From positions 62,001 to 126,000 of the forward strand of contig NZ_ANMO01000011.1 of NCBI RefSeq assembly GCF_000338295.1: a stretch of DNA of 64,000 nt. The letters are read 5' to 3'. The stretch's first letter is position 1. Each line of letters opens with the position of its first letter. This document shows, one piece after another, positions 8,619 to 19,005 of this stretch. The notes beneath the pieces were generated by a model. It did not search any database, was not told the DNA's origin, and worked only from the letters and a program-made list of their open reading frames with translations. Position numbers and translations under genes: made by a program. The DNA is from Rhodopirellula europaea 6C (GTDB taxonomy: Bacteria; Planctomycetota; Planctomycetia; Pirellulales; Pirellulaceae).

Positions 8619-11474
8619 TTATGCCAAACGATGCAATCTTCGCGTCACCCATTCGAAAGTCAGAACGGATGCGATCAGCCACATCAGCACCGCATTCCGC
8701 CGCAGCGTGAACGCTGAATCCGGAGTGCCGGCCAGCAATGTGACCTGAGACTGCGGAACGATTGCTTCGGCCAATGTCGCTTTCACCTCGCTCATCGAAG
8801 TCGACTCGTCAACGGGAACGTATTCACCGCGAGTCGTCGAAGCCAAGTTCGACAATTCATCGTCGGCTCGACGAGGCCGTTCGAGCTCGCTGGTGGGCAA
8901 TCGAACTTGCGCACTTTGGCGAAGCAACTGTTCATCGAGTGCGTCTCCCACGGCGAGTTGAATTTCATAGCCACCGCTTTTGGTGACAACAAAGTTGCCT
9001 GTGTAAGTTCCACCGCGTGGCGAGTCGGCCGCGGGGGTGAGTTTGAGATCTTTAATCTTCCCATCGGGCGCCAACAACTTTGCGGTCACCGATGGCTCCG
9101 TCAGCGGTTGAAATTGGTCGTCGACCAAGACAGCCCGCAGCGCAATGTTCTGTCCCACCATGGCTCGGTCCGAATCGACCAACAGCACACCTCGGTTGCT
9201 GTCTCGCAAAAGCCGCCCTTCGCTGACCCAACGAATCAATTTGGTGTAATAACTGTCGAAGTATCGATCGCCACCAGCACGCAATCGCCACACTTCGCCA
9301 CTGCCTTGAAAGAAGACTCGTCCGGCGCCGTAGAACTGACTGGCCATGAAGATTGGCAGACTGCCGCTGACTTCCGTCGTCGGGTCAGAGAAGTATGCGT
9401 AGACCTTCGCACCGGGCTTCGCACTTTTGACTCCGACATAATCGTAGAAGCCACCAAATTCTTGCCAGACTTCAAAGCTCTCTTCGGGTGAATCACCCAC
9501 CCAAAGAAACTCTGCTTGCGAGGCTTCCGGCGTGAACTTCAACGGCCATGCTTCCGATCCACCCTGGCGTCCACCGCCAAGCAAAGGACCTCTCGTCGCC
9601 AGATTCACTGGAAAGAACGCAGCGATCTGACTGGATCGCGGATCGGCACGATCTCCCGAGATCTTCGGATGGAAAACCGGACCAGCCACCAACACCAAAC
9701 CACCGGCTTGCTGAGTCATGAAGCGATCCATCAAGTCAAGCGACGCGGAATCGATCGCCGACCAATCAGGATCGAACATCACCACCGCGTCGTATTCAAA
9801 CAACTCTTCCGCAGTTTCTGGGAACCGAGCCAGCAGCTCGTCCGCGTCTTGGCTCATTCCCTGCATGCCGGTTTGCAGCCACACGTCAAGCTGCACCGAT
9901 TCGTCACGGTAAAACAAGTTTCGGACAAACCGATACTCACGGGTCGGTCCACCGGCGATCGCCAAGACTCGCAGCTTTCGAGCAACCACTTCGTAGCGAG
10001 CCGTTTGCATGTTGTCAGTCGCATTGCGATCTTCCACGGGAGCCACCACGCGAACGGCCAAGCGTCGGCGCCCGACCGTCTGCGGCTCGACTTCAAACCG
10101 AATGTCGGTGAGCGTCGCATCAGGTTCCAACTTCACTCGTTGAGTGTCCAAAACCACGCCGCCCGGCAAACTGGTCGCCGCTTCCGACGAATTGCCATCT
10201 ACTTCGGTCGCCGATCCATCATCGCCAGTGTCCAAGGCATCGACCAATTCGACATCCACTTCCAATGGCGACGTGCCGGTCGCCTGCAACACGGAAGCAA
10301 CCACAAATTTGTCGCCCGGATAAACGCGGCGTGGGACTTCCAAATCAACCACACGGATGTTGGTCGGTGGCTGGCTGCTACCCAAACCAACCGGATAAAC
10401 CGCCACTTCACCGCGGCGAGCCAACGCCAATGCAGACGACAGCGTCGCACCACCATTGTTCTGGCCATCAGTGATCACGATCACGCCCGCCAGTGTCGTC
10501 GGATCGTGGTCGACCAAAACCGATCGCAACGCATCACCAATCCGGCTCTGAGCACCACCTGCAACGATGACTTCGTCCCAATCAACCGCCTTCATCGTCG
10601 GCGAATCCGATTCGTCATCTTCTTCAGTGTCACCTTCGTTTGAATTCGATTCCGTCTCTTCCGACTCTGATTCAGTGGCGACTTCCCAACCAAAAAGCTG
10701 AGCGAGTGAACGGTCCGTATGCACGGCATAAACACCGCCAATCGAAACGATGCCGATAACCAGCGTGATCGCGGCGGCCAACAAAGACCAACCGATCGCG
10801 GAAGCCGATCCAGGCGTCTCGGCACTGGCTGCCTTGGTCAATCGTCTGCCCGATTTTTTGGCTTGTCCGACTCCAAAGACTCCAAGTGCGAAAGCAACCA
10901 AAGACGCAATCGCGAAGACGACCAAACAAAACCCGCCGAACAAAACAAACGGGCTCATTGGTTCGGCAAAGGCTTCTTCGTTCAACGACTGTTCCCTAGC
11001 CGATGTGTCCTCTTGATCGAATTTGGTTTGCACCAACCGAGGCTCGGTCGCCTGATCGAACAGATAAACACTCGTCCGATGTTCTTTCGCGAAGGATTCC
11101 ACCAGCTCCGAATCAGCCACCAACTCTCGGGCCCGCTCGACTCGCGAAGGAGCCTCAATCGAATCACCGGACGGCAGCGACATACTTTGACTGGTGTCGA
11201 CCATCACGATGACTTCGCTCGGCCGCGTCACCCGCCGCTCGGTACGCCGAACCAAATCAAAGAACAAAAACACGAGTGCCGTGACCGCAACCAAACGCAA
11301 CCCGATCAGCGTCCATCGAACCGGACGTCGAAGTTCACCAACATCTCGCTTGTAGTAAAAAATGCATGCCGAGTAAGCGACGGCCAAACCCAAAACCACG
11401 GCGGCCCAAACCCACCATCCGTCCAGGCTGGTCGCTCTTGCGAATTCGTAGACAACTTGTTCTGAAGGGTTCAT
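8619..11474 (-). CDS. Membrane vWA/glutamine-amidotransferase-like protein of the MoxR operon
   Basis: The 951-residue protein has two N-terminal helices (about 20-40 and 52-72), then a von Willebrand A domain with the MIDAS start DTSQSMSLPSG, later VIVITDGQNNGG. It is followed by beta-sandwich repeats, a region resembling class I glutamine amidotransferases (VVMFDPDWSAID..., GGLVLVAGPVF) without an evident Cys-His-Glu triad, and one C-terminal helix. Unusually, two more hydrophobic segments (about 178-205 and 228-254) and a very acidic loop (SESEETESNSNEGDTEED) interrupt the vWA domain. Its ATG overlaps the stop of the upstream BatA-like gene by four bases (ATGA). It is the last gene of the moxR operon and probably a membrane-bound partner in MoxR-assisted assembly or stress tolerance. 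Confidence 0.75.
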   Translation of the reverse strand: MNPSEQVVYEFARATSLDGWWVWAAVVLGLAVAYSACIFYYKRDVGELRRPVRWTLIGLRLVAVTALVFLFFDLVRRTERRVTRPSEVIVMVDTSQSMSLPSGDSIEAPSRVERARELVADSELVESFAKEHRTSVYLFDQATEPRLVQTKFDQEDTSAREQSLNEEAFAEPMSPFVLFGGFCLVVFAIASLVAFALGVFGVGQAKKSGRRLTKAASAETPGSASAIGWSLLAAAITLVIGIVSIGGVYAVHTDRSLAQLFGWEVATESESEETESNSNEGDTEEDDESDSPTMKAVDWDEVIVAGGAQSRIGDALRSVLVDHDPTTLAGVIVITDGQNNGGATLSSALALARRGEVAVYPVGLGSSQPPTNIRVVDLEVPRRVYPGDKFVVASVLQATGTSPLEVDVELVDALDTGDDGSATEVDGNSSEAATSLPGGVVLDTQRVKLEPDATLTDIRFEVEPQTVGRRRLAVRVVAPVEDRNATDNMQTARYEVVARKLRVLAIAGGPTREYRFVRNLFYRDESVQLDVWLQTGMQGMSQDADELLARFPETAEELFEYDAVVMFDPDWSAIDSASLDLMDRFMTQQAGGLVLVAGPVFHPKISGDRADPRSSQIAAFFPVNLATRGPLLGGGRQGGSEAWPLKFTPEASQAEFLWVGDSPEESFEVWQEFGGFYDYVGVKSAKPGAKVYAYFSDPTTEVSGSLPIFMASQFYGAGRVFFQGSGEVWRLRAGGDRYFDSYYTKLIRWVSEGRLLRDSNRGVLLVDSDRAMVGQNIALRAVLVDDQFQPLTEPSVTAKLLAPDGKIKDLKLTPAADSPRGGTYTGNFVVTKSGGYEIQLAVGDALDEQLLRQSAQVRLPTSELERPRRADDELSNLASTTRGEYVPVDESTSMSEVKATLAEAIVPQSQVTLLAGTPDSAFTLRRNAVLMWLIASVLTFEWVTRRLHRLA

Positions 11475-14059
11475 CGCGATGCTCCCGCCGTGGATGAATT
11501 CGCACTGGACGCTGCGTCGCCCGATCCAATTTCGTCATGAGTGGAAGCTCCAACCGTCCGCTTTCGCGAACGTCCCCGCGGTGCCGGACGAGGCAACTCC
11601 GACGCGGAACTGGTTCGCCTTCCGCGACTCCTTCGACTTCCGATGGCTCCATCACTCGTCGGCCGAACGTGATACGAAGCCCACGCCGCCAGAGCTTGCT
11701 CGATTGCCAACATCAAGACCAACAGCATCAGCAATATCAATAGGAATGTTGACATCCCGCCACCAACACCCGAAGCACCCCAATCGCCCGGCGACAGAAA
11801 CTCAACCTCCAAAGGCAGCAAGTCTCGAATCACTTCGGCGCTGGTCACCCGAGCCAGATCCGACTCGCCGACGTTTAGAACAGACGCCACGGGCATCACG
11901 CTGGTTTGTCCGTCCGTCCCGGTCCGCAGCCACTCAATCGTGCCGGGCATCAACAACTCATCCAACCCAGCTTGGTCCGCGACGATTAATTCGCGAGGTG
12001 ACACCGCGATCGTCGATTCGCTGGATTCGGCTTCCAACTCGATTTCCAACCGTGGCGGTTCGTTCGCAGGTGGCAGCAAGACCACAGTCGGCAGATAGTT
12101 TTCACTCGGCACATCAATCTCAGCTACCGAACCAACCATTCGACTGGTCGGTGGAGCCGAGCCGCTGAACAACATCGCGTTGCTTTGCAGCAAGAACACC
12201 ACAAACGTCGGGTCGCCCGGCCAGTTGTTCCAATTGCCATCCAATCCCGTCGTGACCGTCACCACTCGCCCCCGGCCCATCCCATGCAGTGTTGCAACAG
12301 GGGTTTCGTCGGCTCGCGCCAACAACGTTTGAACGTTTGATTGAGCGAGCTCGACTTCCGCTTCGTCGCCAGTCAATTCTTCGCGAAGTTCTTCGGCGGG
12401 CGAAACCGCGGGCACCCATTGCCGACGAATGCTGACCAATCCAAAGATGCCGTTGCCGGCCGAAGCGATCGGGCCCAACAAATCAGCGTTCTTACCAAGC
12501 ACCAACTTTGGCGACTCTTCAGACTCACCACCGAGACTCACTGCTGGGGCGATATCGAACGGCAAAAGCCCGCCGGCTTTGCCGCCGACCAGGTTGTTGT
12601 AGTTGTCCGCATCGACGTCGTCGCCAAGGAACCACGCCAATCCACCACCATCGCTCACGTATTGCGTCAGTGCATCGACGGCGCGTTTCGAAAGCTCAGG
12701 AACATCGATCAAATAAACCGCTCGATAACGTGACAATTGCTCCGTTGTCACATCGCGCAACATCGTGACAGGCTGAACTTCCGGAATCGCACCGATCCGA
12801 ACTTGGCTACCGGGATCCAAAACTGACGCGACGTGGTAGGCACCAATTTCGTCCGAGTCACCACCGTCAATCAGCAAAACTCGCTGAGCATCGACCAACG
12901 GAATTGTGCAAACTCGTGAGTTATCAATCTCCAACGCATCGGTTGGCAAGTCGACTTTGACAACATGCGTTCCAACTTGATTGATAAAAATCTGAAACGA
13001 CTTGGTCAGTTGCTGTCCACCCGGAATCGAGTCGATCAGAATCACTGGCAAATTTTGAACTTCGCCGCTGACGGTAACTGTCGGGTCCGCCGTTTTGACT
13101 TGATCACCGTAGGTGATAACGCTGGCAGACAGCGCCACGTTGGTTGCTTCACGTGGTGAATAGTTCTTGACCGTTACATTGACCACCACGGGAACGCCCG
13201 CGACCCAAACATCCGGCGTCGGGCTCAGATCCGTGATCGCCAAGTTGCGAGTGTTGTTGCCGGTTCGATTTTCAACGCAGTCAATCATCCGGATCTTTGC
13301 GCCGGCTTGATCGACGGATTCCAAGGCCTCGGCCATTCGCCGCGGTGCCGCCCAATCGCGTTGGGAAAAATCACTAACGACATACAGCGTTTGCGTGTCC
13401 GCGGTCGTGGCGGCGATCAAGTCCGAAGCCAAATCAATCGCGGGAACCAAATCGGTTCGCAGCGAAGAGGCTCGCGTCGCCATCAACCGGTCGACTTGCC
13501 TTCCATCGGGTGAAATCGTCTGAGCGGAAAGGTCAGCCGCCACGTCCGCCGATGCATTCTCGCCGGAGGATACCATCGCAGCTCGGCTAGCACGCATCAC
13601 CGTCAACGTGTGATTGTCGCCATCGGCCGCCAGACGTTTGACCAATCCGGACACCGACGCCAAGGCTCGGTCGTAAGCGGTGTTTCCGACAACGCCGGCT
13701 GCATCGGCTTCCGTGCCGCTTTCTTCGGTTCCTCGACGCGAAACAATTTGTTGCATCGAGTAACTGTCATCAAGAATGATCACGTGGTGAGACGTCTGGC
13801 CTCCCAAAGCCCCGATCCATTCGCGTCCGCCAACCAATCCGGCCAGCAACGCGATCAGCAATGCCGCAACAGCCAAACGTGAAAGCAACAGCAACAGTTG
13901 CCGCAGAACGATCCAACGACGTTGCTTGCGATAACTCGCGAGCAAAAATTCCATCGCCGCCCACTTGGTTCGGCGATGCCGAAGCAAATTGATCAGGTGG
14001 ACCAAGAGCGGCACCGCGACGAACGCGAAACCAATCGATAGGGCGGGATAAAGGAACAA
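11471..14059 (-). CDS. BatA-type membrane protein with vWA domain
   Basis: The 862-residue protein begins with the two-helix BatA N-terminal module (FLYPALSIGFAFVAVPLLVHLINLLRHRRTKWAAMEFL..., second helix RLAVAALLIALLAGLVGG). A vWA-like domain follows (VIILDDSYSMQQ, with DDSYS in the MIDAS place), then CARDB-like sandwich domains, a degenerate glutamine-amidotransferase-like part and a C-terminal helix (FLLILLMLLVLMLAIEQALAAWASYHV) with a basic tail (RRSRGRRTSS). Proteins of this layout are characteristic of planctomycete moxR operons. The start is the first ATG. It overlaps the following gene by four bases and lies 134 bases after the DUF58 gene. The exact function is not known; aerotolerance is only an inference from Bat operons elsewhere. 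Confidence 0.78.
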   Translation of the reverse strand: MFLYPALSIGFAFVAVPLLVHLINLLRHRRTKWAAMEFLLASYRKQRRWIVLRQLLLLLSRLAVAALLIALLAGLVGGREWIGALGGQTSHHVIILDDSYSMQQIVSRRGTEESGTEADAAGVVGNTAYDRALASVSGLVKRLAADGDNHTLTVMRASRAAMVSSGENASADVAADLSAQTISPDGRQVDRLMATRASSLRTDLVPAIDLASDLIAATTADTQTLYVVSDFSQRDWAAPRRMAEALESVDQAGAKIRMIDCVENRTGNNTRNLAITDLSPTPDVWVAGVPVVVNVTVKNYSPREATNVALSASVITYGDQVKTADPTVTVSGEVQNLPVILIDSIPGGQQLTKSFQIFINQVGTHVVKVDLPTDALEIDNSRVCTIPLVDAQRVLLIDGGDSDEIGAYHVASVLDPGSQVRIGAIPEVQPVTMLRDVTTEQLSRYRAVYLIDVPELSKRAVDALTQYVSDGGGLAWFLGDDVDADNYNNLVGGKAGGLLPFDIAPAVSLGGESEESPKLVLGKNADLLGPIASAGNGIFGLVSIRRQWVPAVSPAEELREELTGDEAEVELAQSNVQTLLARADETPVATLHGMGRGRVVTVTTGLDGNWNNWPGDPTFVVFLLQSNAMLFSGSAPPTSRMVGSVAEIDVPSENYLPTVVLLPPANEPPRLEIELEAESSESTIAVSPRELIVADQAGLDELLMPGTIEWLRTGTDGQTSVMPVASVLNVGESDLARVTSAEVIRDLLPLEVEFLSPGDWGASGVGGGMSTFLLILLMLLVLMLAIEQALAAWASYHVRPTSDGAIGSRRSRGRRTSSASELPRPAPRGRSRKRTVGASTHDEIGSGDAASSANSSTAGASR

Positions 14060-14193
14060 GACGTTGGTGCTTTAAAGGTTGGACTCAGAGGAATAAAAAA
14101 AGAGTAGGGCATCGGGTGGCAACCTGTGTTTTCGATTCCACAGGCTGGATGCCTATGCCACTGATTGCATTGTTTTCCATGGATGAAAGCAGC

Positions 14194-15096
14194 TCAATTG
14201 CGAAGTTTTGGAAGAGCCTGTCGCGCCGAGAGGAAACGGGCGAGCACGGCATCCAGCGGTTCGCTTGTTCGGACTTGCAAATAATCGATCTTCAACCGGC
14301 CGCAGGCTCGTCGTGTCTTTTCCAAGAAGTCATCGAGTGCCTCGAGGTAGCCTTCCCGAAGCGCGGCTGGATTGCAATTCAGCGCGGACTCGACTTCCAA
14401 TCCTTCGAACCGAGTTGCTCCGGTGAAGTCGAAATCCATTTCGTCATCGTGCAACACGTGAATCAACGCCACGTCATGACCGCGAGCCCGCAAGACTCGC
14501 AAGCCTTCTTGCAACTCTTCCACACCCAGCAAATCTGAGATCACGCACACGACGCCCGCTCGAGGAATGGCCGATGCAAGTTGCTTCGCGACGTGATCGA
14601 GTTTGGTCTCGCCTTCGTGATCGGCGGACGCCAAGCAAGTCAGCATGCGATTGAGTTGGTGCTGGCTCGACTTGGCCGGAACACTGTCGCGAAGTTGCGT
14701 GTCGAACGTGTACAACCCACAAGCATCTTTTTGACGAAGAGCGAGGTAGGCCAGCGATGCCGCGAGAGACGCGGCGTATTCGAACTTGTTCTCGTCGCCT
14801 TCGCCGTACGACATGCTGCCGCTGCAGTCGACCAACAACTGCAATCGCAAGTTGGTTTCTTCTTCGTACTGTTTGATGTGCAGCCGATCCTGACGCGCGT
14901 ACACCTTCCAATCGATGTGCCGCAACTCATCGCCAGCAACATACTGGCGGTGTTGCAGAAATTCGATCGATTGACCGAAGTAGGGACTTCGGTGCATCCC
15001 TGAAAGAAACCCCTCCACCACTCGCCGAGCGGTCAATTCCAATCGGCGAATGCGAGCGGTGACCTCAGGACGCAAATATCTTTTGGAATCGGGCAT
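14194..15096 (-). CDS. DUF58 domain protein (MoxR partner)
   Basis: The 300-residue protein shows the DUF58 core: [23 protein letters not shown], then [29 protein letters not shown], then a vWA-like stretch with the intact [17 protein letters not shown]58 proteins are soluble partners of MoxR ATPases and may act as inserted-domain substrates or adaptors. I take ATG 15096 ([12 protein letters not shown]) because the family starts just before YLRPEV; that start lies inside the end of moxR, a 32-base overlap that suggests translational coupling. Longer starts upstream are possible but would be read entirely within moxR. Confidence 0.88.
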   Translation of the reverse strand: MPDSKRYLRPEVTARIRRLELTARRVVEGFLSGMHRSPYFGQSIEFLQHRQYVAGDELRHIDWKVYARQDRLHIKQYEEETNLRLQLLVDCSGSMSYGEGDENKFEYAASLAASLAYLALRQKDACGLYTFDTQLRDSVPAKSSQHQLNRMLTCLASADHEGETKLDHVAKQLASAIPRAGVVCVISDLLGVEELQEGLRVLRARGHDVALIHVLHDDEMDFDFTGATRFEGLEVESALNCNPAALREGYLEALDDFLEKTRRACGRLKIDYLQVRTSEPLDAVLARFLSARQALPKLRN

Positions 15097-16159
15097 CGCG
15101 AGACAATTCGTCCTCGGTCGTCGGGGTGGCATCAATGATTCGGGCGACCACTTCGTCGCTGGTGATGCCTTCGCTTTCGGCGGCAAAGTTCACCACCATC
15201 CGGTGACGCAAAACGGGCGGTGCGAGAGCTTGAATGTCTTCGACTTGCACATGGTGGCGTCCTTGCAGCAACGCACGAGCCTTGCCGCCGAGGATCAGAA
15301 ACTGAACCGCTCGCGGCCCAGCGCCCCAGCCAACCAGATCTTCAACAAAGTCCGGCACACCTTCGCCGCCAACGCGGGTTTGCCGAACCAGCGACAATGC
15401 GTATCGCACGATGTGATCGCTGACGGGAACTTGGCGAACCAGTTGCTGCAATCGAAGAATCTCTTCGCCGCGAAGAACGGGTTCCGCTTCCGCGGTTGCA
15501 CTTCCGGTGGTCCGCCGCGCAACCTCGAACTCTTCGTCGAACGATGGGTAGTCGACGTAGATCTTGAACATGAACCGGTCTTGCTGAGCTTCGGGCAGCG
15601 GGTACGTGCCTTCTTGCTCAATCGGGTTCTGCGTTGCCAACACAAAGAACGGGTCATCGAGTTGGTGGCGTTCGCGGCCCGCCGTGACTTGTCGTTCCTG
15701 CATCGCTTCGAGCAGTGACGCCTGCGTCTTTGGCGGCGTCCGGTTGATTTCATCGGCCAACACCACATTGGCAAACAACGGCCCAGGCATGAATCGCAAT
15801 TCGCGATGCCCCGTTGCACGATCCTCTTCCATGATCTCGGTGCCGGTCACGTCGGCAGGCATCAAGTCAGGTGTGAATTGGATTCGACTGAAAGAAAGAT
15901 CAAGCGTCTTGGCCAGCGTGCTGATCATCAGCGTCTTGGCCAAACCTGGCACGCCTTCCAACAACACGTGACCGCGGCTGAACAGACAAATCAGGATCTC
16001 GTCGATGACTTCTTCTTGGCCGACAATGATCTTGCCCAACTCTTCCATCACTCGCCGGCGAGCGTCATGAAGCAGGTTGAGGTCCGCTTCGCCAATGGCA
16101 GCAGAATTCGATTCAGGTGCATTCATCCAGGATGTCTCAGTCAAGTTCTCTTTGTCCAA
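15065..16159 (-). CDS. MoxR-family AAA+ ATPase
   Basis: The 364-residue protein has the MoxR signature: [35 protein letters not shown] (Walker A GVPGLAKT), [17 protein letters not shown], the Walker B segment [25 protein letters not shown], sensor 1 [25 protein letters not shown], and a sensor 2/lid region. MoxR ATPases act as chaperone-like machines on vWA-domain partners. It heads the four-gene operon moxR-DUF58-BatA-vWA. The start is either ATG 16159 or the nearer ATG 16126 (MNAPESNS); no strong ribosome site separates them. The 260-base gap upstream holds no recognised gene. Confidence 0.93.
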   Translation of the reverse strand: MDKENLTETSWMNAPESNSAAIGEADLNLLHDARRRVMEELGKIIVGQEEVIDEILICLFSRGHVLLEGVPGLAKTLMISTLAKTLDLSFSRIQFTPDLMPADVTGTEIMEEDRATGHRELRFMPGPLFANVVLADEINRTPPKTQASLLEAMQERQVTAGRERHQLDDPFFVLATQNPIEQEGTYPLPEAQQDRFMFKIYVDYPSFDEEFEVARRTTGSATAEAEPVLRGEEILRLQQLVRQVPVSDHIVRYALSLVRQTRVGGEGVPDFVEDLVGWGAGPRAVQFLILGGKARALLQGRHHVQVEDIQALAPPVLRHRMVVNFAAESEGITSDEVVARIIDATPTTEDELSRDARFQKIFAS

Positions 16160-16419
16160 AGATCACGCGGCGACGATCATGCGGCCAATCGTACCAGTAT
16201 GTCCTACCAAGGTAGCCCACCGGACAGTGCCAGAGTAGACCGGTCAATCGTGCCTGGATCAGTTGTTACGAGACTCGATCACGTCCAGGCGTCTGGTTTG
16301 GACAACACGATACGGGCGGATGGCCCAGCGACTCCCCCCATGAGCGAAGCTTTGGCGGACGGCCCGCCATTGTGCTGCTGCTTCGCTCGTTCGCACCGGA
16401 CACCTTGAGAAACGTGGCC

Positions 16420-18984
16420 TCAGGGAATCTGAACGACTCCCCAAAAGGGGCGTTCTCGATCCGCTCGAACTCGGACGTCTTCCAACATCACGCCAACGGA
16501 TTGATCAAACGTGAAATCCTTGCGTCGAGAACGGTAGCGGACCGAGATGGGCTCTTTAAAATCCAACGGCATCTGCGGATACAACCATATTTTGAAAGCA
16601 TTCGCGGGAGCTTGGGTGATGATGACTTCGTTGTTGGCCATCACACGAGCCTTCACCGGGGCCGCTTTCAATCGCTCCACCTCATCCCACAGAAATGGAT
16701 TGACAGACAATCCAGGAAGCATCTCATCCCACTCCATCCACCAAAAGAACCGATCGCCATCTCGCATCGAGACCACTTCCAAATCTTCCGGCGGCGCGGC
16801 ACGTCGATGCCCCGGCGTCTTCATCCATTCAAAAATTCGGTCCGCTTCTTCGTAAAAGAAATCCAAACCGCGCCCACGATACAACACGATCATGGTGTCG
16901 TGATCGTAGGTGACATAGCGATCGTAGATGGCACCGAAGTCACGCAGTGGCACACCGTCTTTGTCTCCCTTGACGATGTAAACGGGCATGTACTTTGAGT
17001 TCTCGTTATAGTGCAACAACGTTTTGCCCGGGCGACTGCTGATGCTGATCATGCCAGCCCAAATATCAGGGTGCGAAACCGAAATATCCCACGCCGCTGT
17101 TCCTCCAGATCCGTGACCGGCGATGAAAACACGATCAGCGTCGATCGCAAAATGCCGCATCGCGTGACGCAACGAACTCAGCACCGCGTCATGCTCTCGC
17201 ATGGTGTATTCGTAATCGTTCTGACCACCGCGAGTCCAACGTGGTGCGACCACGATGAAACCATGCCGGATCGAATGGCCCAGCCGCATTGTCGGAGAAA
17301 CCACTTGGGCTGCCACATCGGCGGCGTCATCGCCTGAGCCTTCCTCTGGCTGCGATTCGCTGGTCGAGGACGGCTCGCTAGAGCTCTGCTGCAAGAAGGA
17401 TTTTTGCGGGACGCCCGACCACCAATTGAGCTGTGTCTCCGCGATCGCACCCGCCGCGTGCATTGCCACAACGCACGGATAGGTTCGGTTCGGGTCGTAC
17501 TCCGGCGGCAATTGCACCACATAAGATACCGGCGGAAGCGAACGAGGCTCCTCCGCTTGAGCAGCATGGAAACCGGCTTGGTCCAATCCCACATGCAGCA
17601 TTCCCGCCACCGACGGATCCTCCACAATCGACTCGTCCACTTCAATCGCCTCGATCAAAGGTGGCTTCATCAAAGGCAACATCTTCGCGATGTAGTCCGC
17701 TCGAGCACCTTCCAATGAAGACAAACGTTCGAGGATTTCTTGTCGCTTGCCAGGATCCTGCTCAGCCAAGTATTCGCGAACCAAAACTCGCACGTCAATC
17801 AACGACAACACGATCTTCAGGTTGGTTTCCCCCGAACCGTTGCCGAGCAACCAACCGGCGATCGCGAGTGACACGCGTGTTTCGGAATCCATGGTTGAGT
17901 TGCCGCCCATCCGAATGAAGTCACTCATTCGCGGAAGCGTTGCAGGAGTAAGCTCCGATTTGATCTCAGCGACCACCCCGCCCAACGAGTTTTGCACGGG
18001 CTCCTGAAGTTCGCCAACCAACTCCGTCAGTCGTTGGTGAACGGTATCAATCTGCTTTTGTGTCTCGTCCATCGAGCCGATCATGTCGGCAACTTTGACC
18101 TGCGTGACTCGGCTGACGACTTGGGTCGGAAATTGATCCAAGATCGCTCGTGCCAATTTGGGCTGGCCCGACTCTCGCCGCAACTCAGCTTGCTCGAGCA
18201 ATTGACTCGCTTCGTTCTCGACATACTGTCCCACGATCGGCCTGAGATCCGCACTTTCCGGAAACTCATCGAGCACACGAACCAATTCACGACGTGCGTC
18301 GGCGTAGCGTTCCGATTCGGCAAAGAACCGGACAACGTTCAAACGAGCGTCAACATCTTTCGGATCCGTGTTGCGACGAAAGATATCCCGCAGCTGATCG
18401 CTACTGATACTGGACGTCGCGATCCGCATATCCAGATTGATCGAGTCGTCAGTTTTGAGAGCCTCGACCTTCGCATATTTCGCGGTCAGCTCGGTGATCC
18501 CTTGCAGAATAGGAAACGGCGAACCCGTTGGACCTCGAACAGTCAATCGCCGACGACCGAACTGATTGAACGGTGTCACGCCAAGCGTTTGCCCAATGGA
18601 GGCAACCTGTTCGCCACCATCGGGCACCGGTTGAAAGAATTCGATCCGCTCGTGCAAATCGGGAACATCACGAGGCTCCGCAGCGACCATCCCTCGACGA
18701 TGCACATAGGTTCGCCGCAGACCATCATCGACCACCCAAATCGGTCGGTTCTGAATGCCGCCTTCGTTGCCAGCTGAGAACGCATTTTGATTCATGCTGG
18801 CAACTTCTAGATAGATGCCTCGCAGCACCATTCCGTTGCGCAGTGAAATCAATTGCTCGGCGCGAGCGAGGCTGGCCTGGCCGATATTCAATGTCGCCAG
18901 AACAACGACCAAGATCGCCGTCGTCACTTTTCTCGCCCGATTGGACATTCGCTTGCCAGCCGAGTTGCGAAAGGTGAATCTCAT
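16420..18984 (-). CDS. Large exported protein with C-terminal alpha/beta-hydrolase domain
   Basis: The 854-residue protein has a Sec signal (KVTTAILVVVLATLNIGQASLARA), an alpha-helical middle region (HEAT/TPR-like, about 190-400) and a C-terminal esterase-type alpha/beta hydrolase. The hydrolase part shows YPCVVAMHAAGA, the nucleophile elbow GHGSGG at about residue 620, and a late Asp/His region (KGDKDGVP...). It resembles PHB-depolymerase/esterase D relatives. ATG 18984 gives the signal peptide; a TTG at 19005 would overlap the anti-sigma stop. It follows an FHA-ECF-anti-sigma gene set and is probably their output, acting outside the inner membrane. The substrate is unknown. Confidence 0.7.
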   Translation of the reverse strand: MRFTFRNSAGKRMSNRARKVTTAILVVVLATLNIGQASLARAEQLISLRNGMVLRGIYLEVASMNQNAFSAGNEGGIQNRPIWVVDDGLRRTYVHRRGMVAAEPRDVPDLHERIEFFQPVPDGGEQVASIGQTLGVTPFNQFGRRRLTVRGPTGSPFPILQGITELTAKYAKVEALKTDDSINLDMRIATSSISSDQLRDIFRRNTDPKDVDARLNVVRFFAESERYADARRELVRVLDEFPESADLRPIVGQYVENEASQLLEQAELRRESGQPKLARAILDQFPTQVVSRVTQVKVADMIGSMDETQKQIDTVHQRLTELVGELQEPVQNSLGGVVAEIKSELTPATLPRMSDFIRMGGNSTMDSETRVSLAIAGWLLGNGSGETNLKIVLSLIDVRVLVREYLAEQDPGKRQEILERLSSLEGARADYIAKMLPLMKPPLIEAIEVDESIVEDPSVAGMLHVGLDQAGFHAAQAEEPRSLPPVSYVVQLPPEYDPNRTYPCVVAMHAAGAIAETQLNWWSGVPQKSFLQQSSSEPSSTSESQPEEGSGDDAADVAAQVVSPTMRLGHSIRHGFIVVAPRWTRGGQNDYEYTMREHDAVLSSLRHAMRHFAIDADRVFIAGHGSGGTAAWDISVSHPDIWAGMISISSRPGKTLLHYNENSKYMPVYIVKGDKDGVPLRDFGAIYDRYVTYDHDTMIVLYRGRGLDFFYEEADRIFEWMKTPGHRRAAPPEDLEVVSMRDGDRFFWWMEWDEMLPGLSVNPFLWDEVERLKAAPVKARVMANNEVIITQAPANAFKIWLYPQMPLDFKEPISVRYRSRRKDFTFDQSVGVMLEDVRVRADRERPFWGVVQIP

Positions 18985-19005
18985 GGGGACTCGATGTAGA
19001 AGCAA

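Noticed and set aside
9516-10643. 375-codon plus-strand open frame opposite the vWA gene
   Set aside because: Antisense shadow of a gene with signal, domain and operon support; no motif in the shadow.
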